This document shows positions 5,598-7,324 of a stretch of DNA of 7,324 nt, piece after piece. The first letter of the stretch is position 1, and each line of letters opens with the position of its first letter. Both the position numbers and the translations under genes were made by a program. The stretch spans positions 1 to 7,324 of the forward strand of contig JBOICV010000099.1 of assembly GCA_050740255.1 (NCBI GenBank), given 5' to 3'. The stretch is from JBOICV01 sp050740255. Its GTDB lineage: Bacteria; Pseudomonadota; Gammaproteobacteria; Nevskiales; JBOICV01. The notes beneath the pieces were generated by a model, which searched no databases, was not told the origin of the DNA, and worked only from the letters and a program-made list of their open reading frames with translations.

Positions 5598-6764
5598 ATG
5601 AAAGAAGTCGTGATAGTTGACGCGGTCCGTACCCCGATGGGCCGCTCCAAGGCCGGTGTGTTCCGCAACGTGCGCGCGGAGGACTTGTCGGCGCATCTGA
5701 TCAAGGCCTTACTCAAGCGCAATCCCAAGCTCGACCCGAAGGAGATTGAGGACGTGATCTGGGGCTGCGTGCAGCAGACGCTGGAGCAGGGTTTCAACAT
5801 CGCACGCAACGCCTCGCTGCTGGCGGGCTTGCCGCATTCCGTATCCGGCCAGACCGTGAACCGGCTCTGCGGTTCTTCGATGACGGCGATTCATACGGCA
5901 GCCGGCGCGATTCAGGCCGGCAACGGGGACATATTCATCTGCGGTGGCGTCGAGCACATGGGCCATGTGCCGATGACGCACGGCGTTGATTTCAACCCGG
6001 CAATCTCGCTAGTGGGCGCAAAGGCGGCCGGCATGATGGGCCTGACTGCCGAGATGCTGGGCAAGATGCACTCGGTCGGCCGTCAGGCGCAGGACGAGTT
6101 CGCGCTGGAGTCGCATAAGCGTGCGACCCGTGCCATAAAGAATAAAGAATGGGCCAAGGAAATCGTGCCAACTGAAGGCCATGATTCCGAAACCGGTTTC
6201 GCCAAGCTTATGGACTATGACGAAGTCGTGCGCCAGGACGCGACGCTCGAAGCACTGGCTTCGCTCAAACCGGTGTTCGATCCCAAGGGCGGCACGGTAA
6301 CGGCGGGAAACTCTTCGGCCCTCTCTGACGGTGCTTCCGCGGTGCTGGTGATGGCTGCCGACAAGGCCAAGACGCTGGGCCTTGCGCCCATGGCACGTAT
6401 TGTCAGCATGGCTTCCTCCGGCTGTGAGCCTTCCATCATGGGCCGCGGGCCAGTACCGGCCACGCAGAAAGCGCTCAAACGCGCGGGCATGGAGTTGAAG
6501 GACATCGAGTACATAGAGTTGAACGAGGCTTTCGCGGCGCAATCACTCGCCGTGATCAAGGAGCTCAAACTCGGCGATCGCATGGACCACATCAATATCA
6601 AGGGTGGCGCCATCGCCCTGGGCCATCCGCTGGGTTGTTCCGGCGCACGCATCACCGGCGCGCTGACGCACATTCTCCAGGAAAAGAGAGCCAAGTACGG
6701 ATTGGCTACGATGTGTATTGGTCTGGGGCAGGGTGTCGCGACCATCATCGAACGGTTGAACTGA
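5598..6764 (+). CDS. fadA: 3-ketoacyl-CoA thiolase, fatty acid oxidation complex beta subunit
   Basis: Cleaves 3-ketoacyl-CoA with CoA to acetyl-CoA and a shortened acyl-CoA, the last step of each beta-oxidation round, in complex with FadB. It is 388 residues (E. coli FadA is 387). The N-terminal thiolase domain starts VVIVDAVRTPMGRSKAGVFRN and carries the acyl-accepting C91 in NRLCGSSMTAIH. The C-terminal domain has the NEAFAAQ segment (about 315-321), H343 in GGAIALGHPLGCSGAR and C373 in CIGLGQG. These three catalytic positions match the E. coli numbering. The RAEDLSAHLI segment near the N-terminus is typical of FadA rather than acetoacetyl-CoA thiolases. The ATG at 5598 has a strong taggag Shine-Dalgarno with 7-nt spacing (5585-5590). 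The 25-nt gap to fadB and its place before the terminator palindrome indicate a two-gene fadBA operon. Confidence 0.97.
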   Translation: MKEVVIVDAVRTPMGRSKAGVFRNVRAEDLSAHLIKALLKRNPKLDPKEIEDVIWGCVQQTLEQGFNIARNASLLAGLPHSVSGQTVNRLCGSSMTAIHTAAGAIQAGNGDIFICGGVEHMGHVPMTHGVDFNPAISLVGAKAAGMMGLTAEMLGKMHSVGRQAQDEFALESHKRATRAIKNKEWAKEIVPTEGHDSETGFAKLMDYDEVVRQDATLEALASLKPVFDPKGGTVTAGNSSALSDGASAVLVMAADKAKTLGLAPMARIVSMASSGCEPSIMGRGPVPATQKALKRAGMELKDIEYIELNEAFAAQSLAVIKELKLGDRMDHINIKGGAIALGHPLGCSGARITGALTHILQEKRAKYGLATMCIGLGQGVATIIERLN

Positions 6765-6773
6765 CTGGCGCAG

Positions 6774-6830
6774 AAATCCCCCATAAGCCCCCTTTACAAA
6801 GGGGGCAGGCTGAAAGCCCGGGGGATTTTT
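6774..6830 (+). terminator. Branched palindrome with T-tract ending the fadBA operon (MITE-like repeat)
   Basis: The outer arms aaatccccc (6774-6782) and gggggattt (6820-6828) form a perfect 9-bp stem. Inside sit two further hairpins: gcccccttt / aaagggggc with a 2-nt loop (6787-6806) and ggct / agcc with a gaa loop (6808-6818). The rightward strand ends in ttttt (6826-6830), giving a good intrinsic terminator 10 nt after the fadA stop. On the minus strand only a short attt follows the outer stem, so termination of the convergent release-factor-like gene would be weaker. Elements with ccccctt...aaggggg cores inside nested inverted ends recur between genes in many bacteria, which suggests a small non-autonomous mobile element that has been recruited as terminator. 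No target duplication is evident. Confidence 0.82.
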
Positions 6831-6868
6831 GTGTGAGATAGGCGCCAGCGACCACCGGCGTTTTACGT

Positions 6869-7273
6869 TCAATCGGCAGTAATGCGCCGCCGCTCTTTCA
6901 CGACGGAGCGGTGCCGCTTATTCGCCAGCATCTTCTCCTTGGCCCGCTTTGAGCGTATGCGCTTCTGCCGGCGGATTTTTTCGATCGCCTGACGACGTGC
7001 GCTTTTCTCACCCAGAAGCTTTTCCTCCAGTTTGCCCGCCAGCCGGACCCGTGCGCGATAGCGGTTGAGATACTGGCTGCGCTCCTCCTCGCAGCGTACG
7101 CTGAGACCGCTGGGAGGGTGAGTCAGGATGACGCAGGTCGAGACTTTATTGACGTTCTGGCCGCCGCGGCCGCCAGAGCGGGTGAACTGCTCCTCAAATT
7201 CTTCGGCCCGCACACCCAGGGATGCCAGGCGCGCCATGACCGCGTTCCATTTTTCGGTTGAGACGAAGGACAT
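6869..7273 (-). CDS. Stand-alone GGQ-domain release-factor-like protein (putative ribosome rescue)
   Basis: A 134-residue protein built on the class I release factor catalytic domain. Residues 33-45 read SGGRGGQNVNKVS, with the GGQ (37-39) that triggers peptidyl-tRNA hydrolysis in the ribosomal peptidyl-transferase centre. It continues THPPSGLSVRCEEERSQYLNRYRARVRL (about 51-78), as in release factors. The codon-recognition domains of RF1/RF2 are missing. The C-terminal half (about 88-130) is a highly basic helix rich in Arg and Lys, which in rescue factors such as ArfB enters the empty mRNA channel. The N-terminus (SLGVRAEEFEEQFTRS) fits the short 'release factor-like' group related to mitochondrial mtRF-R (C12orf65) better than ArfB, so I give no symbol. 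ATG at 7273 has no clear Shine-Dalgarno; an internal Met13 is an alternative start. It is convergent with fadA. Confidence 0.85.
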   Translation of the reverse strand: MSFVSTEKWNAVMARLASLGVRAEEFEEQFTRSGGRGGQNVNKVSTCVILTHPPSGLSVRCEEERSQYLNRYRARVRLAGKLEEKLLGEKSARRQAIEKIRRQKRIRSKRAKEKMLANKRHRSVVKERRRITAD

Positions 7274-7299
7274 GGGCGCATTATGCCGTCAGCGGTCTG

Positions 7300-7324
7300 C
7301 CCTCACCCTAACCCTCTCCCAGAG
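7300..7324. repeat. Intergenic repeat ('ccctcaccctaaccctctccc' type), cut by the right edge
   Basis: The last 25 bases read ccctcaccct then aaccctctcc then cagag. This resembles a widely scattered proteobacterial intergenic repeat in which ccctctcc is followed by a cagag-centred turn and ggagaggg, making a hairpin. Only the left arm and the start of the turn (ctct-ccc-agag) are inside the window. It lies upstream of the release-factor-like gene, so that gene's promoter region is partly inside the repeat or outside the window. Recognition is from memory of the family pattern. Confidence 0.6.

Noticed and set aside
4313..5809. Long (498-codon) open frame antisense to fadB and the start of fadA
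   Set aside because: It is Leu/His/Arg-rich with no recognisable domain and mirrors the codon pattern of fadB, whose catalytic residues are all intact. Long antisense frames are common in GC-rich coding DNA.
1..7324. CRISPR array, tRNA, rRNA, insertion sequence transposase or defence system
   Set aside because: No regularly spaced direct repeats, RNA gene signatures or transposase/defence domains were found; all sizeable frames are accounted for by housekeeping or metabolic genes.

Overview
This is a GC-rich chromosomal window from a proteobacterium, most likely a gammaproteobacterium of uncertain order. The order dnaB then alr is the classic gammaproteobacterial replicative helicase / alanine racemase neighbourhood. 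FadB and FadA match the aerobic fadBA trifunctional enzyme down to identical active-site residue numbers in most cases. Nothing points to a plasmid, phage or genomic island.

Layout from left to right. (1) Positions 2-475 (+) hold the C-terminal third of DnaB, cut by the left edge. (2) The short dnaB-alr spacer is almost filled by a two-hairpin inverted-repeat element (486-557) that ends just before the alr start. (3) 565-1650 (+) is a complete alanine racemase. (4) The alr gene and the next gene converge, and between them is a textbook pair of inverted GTAG-type REP sequences (1691-1744). (5) 1782-2717 (-) is an ArsR-family winged-helix domain fused to a SAM-dependent methyltransferase. (6) 2762-3205 (-) is a small phasin-like protein with a strongly basic tail, with its own good sigma70-type promoter and a strong intrinsic terminator. 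That terminator abuts the ArsR-methyltransferase start codon. (7) 3206-3421 is a divergent promoter region with an 8-bp tandem repeat. (8) 3422-5572 and 5598-6764 (+) are fadB and fadA, a tight operon for the fatty acid beta-oxidation multienzyme complex. A branched palindrome with a T-tract (6774-6830) follows as terminator. (9) 6869-7273 (-) is a stand-alone GGQ-domain release-factor-like protein, convergent with fadBA. (10) The right edge cuts into another widespread intergenic repeat family (7300-7324).

Functionally, fadBA degrades acyl-CoAs through hydration, NAD-dependent oxidation and thiolysis. The divergent phasin suggests polyhydroxyalkanoate storage, so carbon storage and fatty acid breakdown may meet here, although no PHA synthase is in view. 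The GGQ protein probably serves ribosome rescue, and the ArsR-methyltransferase fusion is probably a regulator of SAM/methionine-cycle type genes.

I did not find a convincing undescribed system. The most interesting points are non-coding: four different palindromic repeat families occupy four separate intergenic gaps, the REP pair shows compensatory stem changes within one locus, and one terminator is merged with the next gene's translation start.
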